Shown piece by piece: positions 62,980 to 64,000 of a stretch of DNA of 64,000 nt. Each line of letters opens with the position of its first letter. Position 1 is the first letter of the stretch. The DNA comes from Cytophaga hutchinsonii ATCC 33406. GTDB taxonomy: Bacteria; Bacteroidota; Bacteroidia; Cytophagales; Cytophagaceae. The translations under genes were made by a program, and so were the position numbers. Under the pieces are notes generated by a model. It ran no database searches. It was given only the letters and a program-made list of their open reading frames with translations, and was not told the origin of the DNA. The stretch spans positions 559,501 through 623,500 of the forward strand of contig NC_008255.1 in NCBI RefSeq assembly GCF_000014145.1, written 5' to 3'.

Positions 62980-64000
62980 ATGTTTAGTATATTTATTAAC
63001 AGACCCGTTTTATCGATTGTAATATCGCTCATTATCGTTTTTTTAGGCGTGTTGTCGCTGGTACAATTGCCCGTTACCCAATATCCGGATATTGCACCGC
63101 CGGTAGTAGCTGTAACCACAAAGTATACAGGCGCAAGTGCTGAAGTATGCGCCAAAGCTGTTGTAACACCGCTGGAACGTGCCATCAACGGGGTGGCCGG
63201 CATGTCGTATATGACATCCGTTTCCGGTAACGACGGTACCAGTATTATACAGGTTTATTTTCAGGCCGGTGTTGATCCCGATCTGGCTTCGGTGAACGTG
63301 CAGAACCGTGTGACTGCCGTGCTCGAAGAAATGCCGGAAGAGGTTATCAAATCCGGTATCATCATTGAAAAGGAAGTCAACAGTATGCTGATGTACTTAA
63401 ATATTTTAAGCTCAGATTCTACCATCGATGAAAAATTCCTCTATAATTTTGCCGATATAAATATTCTTGCGGAATTAAAACGGATCAATGGTGTGGGCTT
63501 TGCAGACATCATGGGGCAGCGGGAATATTCCATGCGTATCTGGCTGCGTCCGGATCGTATGACCGTGTATGATGTTTCAGCTGCTGATGTAATCCATTCA
63601 CTGCGTGAACAGAACGTTGAAGCAGCACCGGGTAAAATAGGCGAAAGCTCCGGCCGCAAATCCCAATCACTGCAGTATGTAATACGGTATACCGGTAAGT
63701 TTACAAAAAAAGAACAGTATGAAAATATTGCGATCAAAGCCAGTGCCAACGGGCAGATTCTGCGTCTGAAAGATATTGCCGAGATTGAATTCGGCTCGCT
63801 GGATTACGACGTATTATCAAAAGAAAACGGCCGGCCTTCTGCCGCTATTATATTGAAACAGCGGCCGGGTTCCAATGCCAGTGAAGTGATTGAAAACATA
63901 AAATCCAAGATGGCAGAACTGAAAGCCACAAGCTTTCCGCCGGGCATGGAATATACCATCAGTTACGATGTATCGCGCTTTCTGGATGCTTCTATTCATG
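62980..64000 (+). CDS. RND efflux pump, HAE1/AcrB type (partial)
   Basis: Open from ATG 62980 to the right edge (340 codons of roughly 1040 expected). MFSIFINRPVLSIVISLIIV is the first membrane helix of the family. Then LPVTQYPDIAPPVVAVTTKY, NGVAGMSYMTSVSGNDGTS, IQVYFQAGVDPDLASVNVQN and KRINGVGFADIMGQREYSM follow in the order of AcrB porter domains. Drug or solvent export (HAE1) fits better than metal export (CusA), since the CusA-type start is not seen. 52 bp behind the adaptor gene. Confidence 0.9.
   Translation, partial: MFSIFINRPVLSIVISLIIVFLGVLSLVQLPVTQYPDIAPPVVAVTTKYTGASAEVCAKAVVTPLERAINGVAGMSYMTSVSGNDGTSIIQVYFQAGVDPDLASVNVQNRVTAVLEEMPEEVIKSGIIIEKEVNSMLMYLNILSSDSTIDEKFLYNFADINILAELKRINGVGFADIMGQREYSMRIWLRPDRMTVYDVSAADVIHSLREQNVEAAPGKIGESSGRKSQSLQYVIRYTGKFTKKEQYENIAIKASANGQILRLKDIAEIEFGSLDYDVLSKENGRPSAAIILKQRPGSNASEVIENIKSKMAELKATSFPPGMEYTISYDVSRFLDASIH

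Overview
The window looks like chromosome of a Bacteroidota bacterium of the order Cytophagales, most like Cytophaga hutchinsonii or a close relative. This rests on type IX secretion (T9SS) C-terminal sorting domains of both type A and type B (the CHU_C family), a PorP/SprF-like protein, a PorE-like OmpA protein, promoters of the TTTG / TAnnTTTG kind, A-rich start regions instead of Shine-Dalgarno sites, and a GlmU-like nucleotidyltransferase typical of this phylum. The species name is inference. No rRNA, tRNA, CRISPR array or transposase was seen.

Layout. 1-3.4 kb: four tandem paralogous secreted proteins (minus strand; the first is cut by the window edge). 3.6-6.1 kb: PorE-like protein and a DUF4293 membrane protein. 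6.1-9.0 kb: truA and a two-gene ABC transporter, translationally overlapped. 9.1-16.5 kb: core genes (phosphoribosyltransferase, rpmE, GlmU-like enzyme, holB, hemC, cyclophilin, RmlD-like reductase) separated by palindromic intergenic repeats. 17-19.1 kb: a sodium:alanine-type symporter with a terminator-like leader, then a ComEA-like protein. 19.5-25.2 kb: an accessory, visibly AT-rich region with barstar-like, HsdR_N-like nuclease and McrA-like HNH genes, a broken XRE regulator, a small ORF and an intact XRE regulator with its own palindrome. 25.3-28.8 kb: MsbA-like exporter and an outer-membrane barrel. 28.9-29.9 kb: a tandem array of about 162-bp non-coding repeats. 30-33.3 kb: nuoABCD only. 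33.3-36 kb: an AT-rich orphan, a lipoprotein and a secreted leucine-rich-repeat protein.

36.1-43.3 kb is the most interesting region: eight co-directional genes that together look like a copper-handling system. They encode two MbnP-like lipoproteins, an MbnH/MauG-like di-heme lipoprotein, a YHS-domain lipoprotein, two small membrane proteins with a CxGKCYL motif, a Met/His-rich outer-membrane protein and a secreted beta-propeller. No methanobactin synthesis gene is visible. 45-57 kb, on the minus strand, is a probable operon of two giant type B T9SS surface proteins, a PorP/SprF partner and a secreted 1409-residue TPR-CHAT (caspase-like) protein. 57.4-61 kb has an MtfA-like peptidase, a Tat-exported TIM-barrel protein and a trypsin-like protease without a signal peptide. 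61.3-64 kb begins an RND efflux operon that runs off the right edge.

Intergenic DNA is unusually rich in short perfect palindromes of several families that recur across the window. They often sit just after stop codons.
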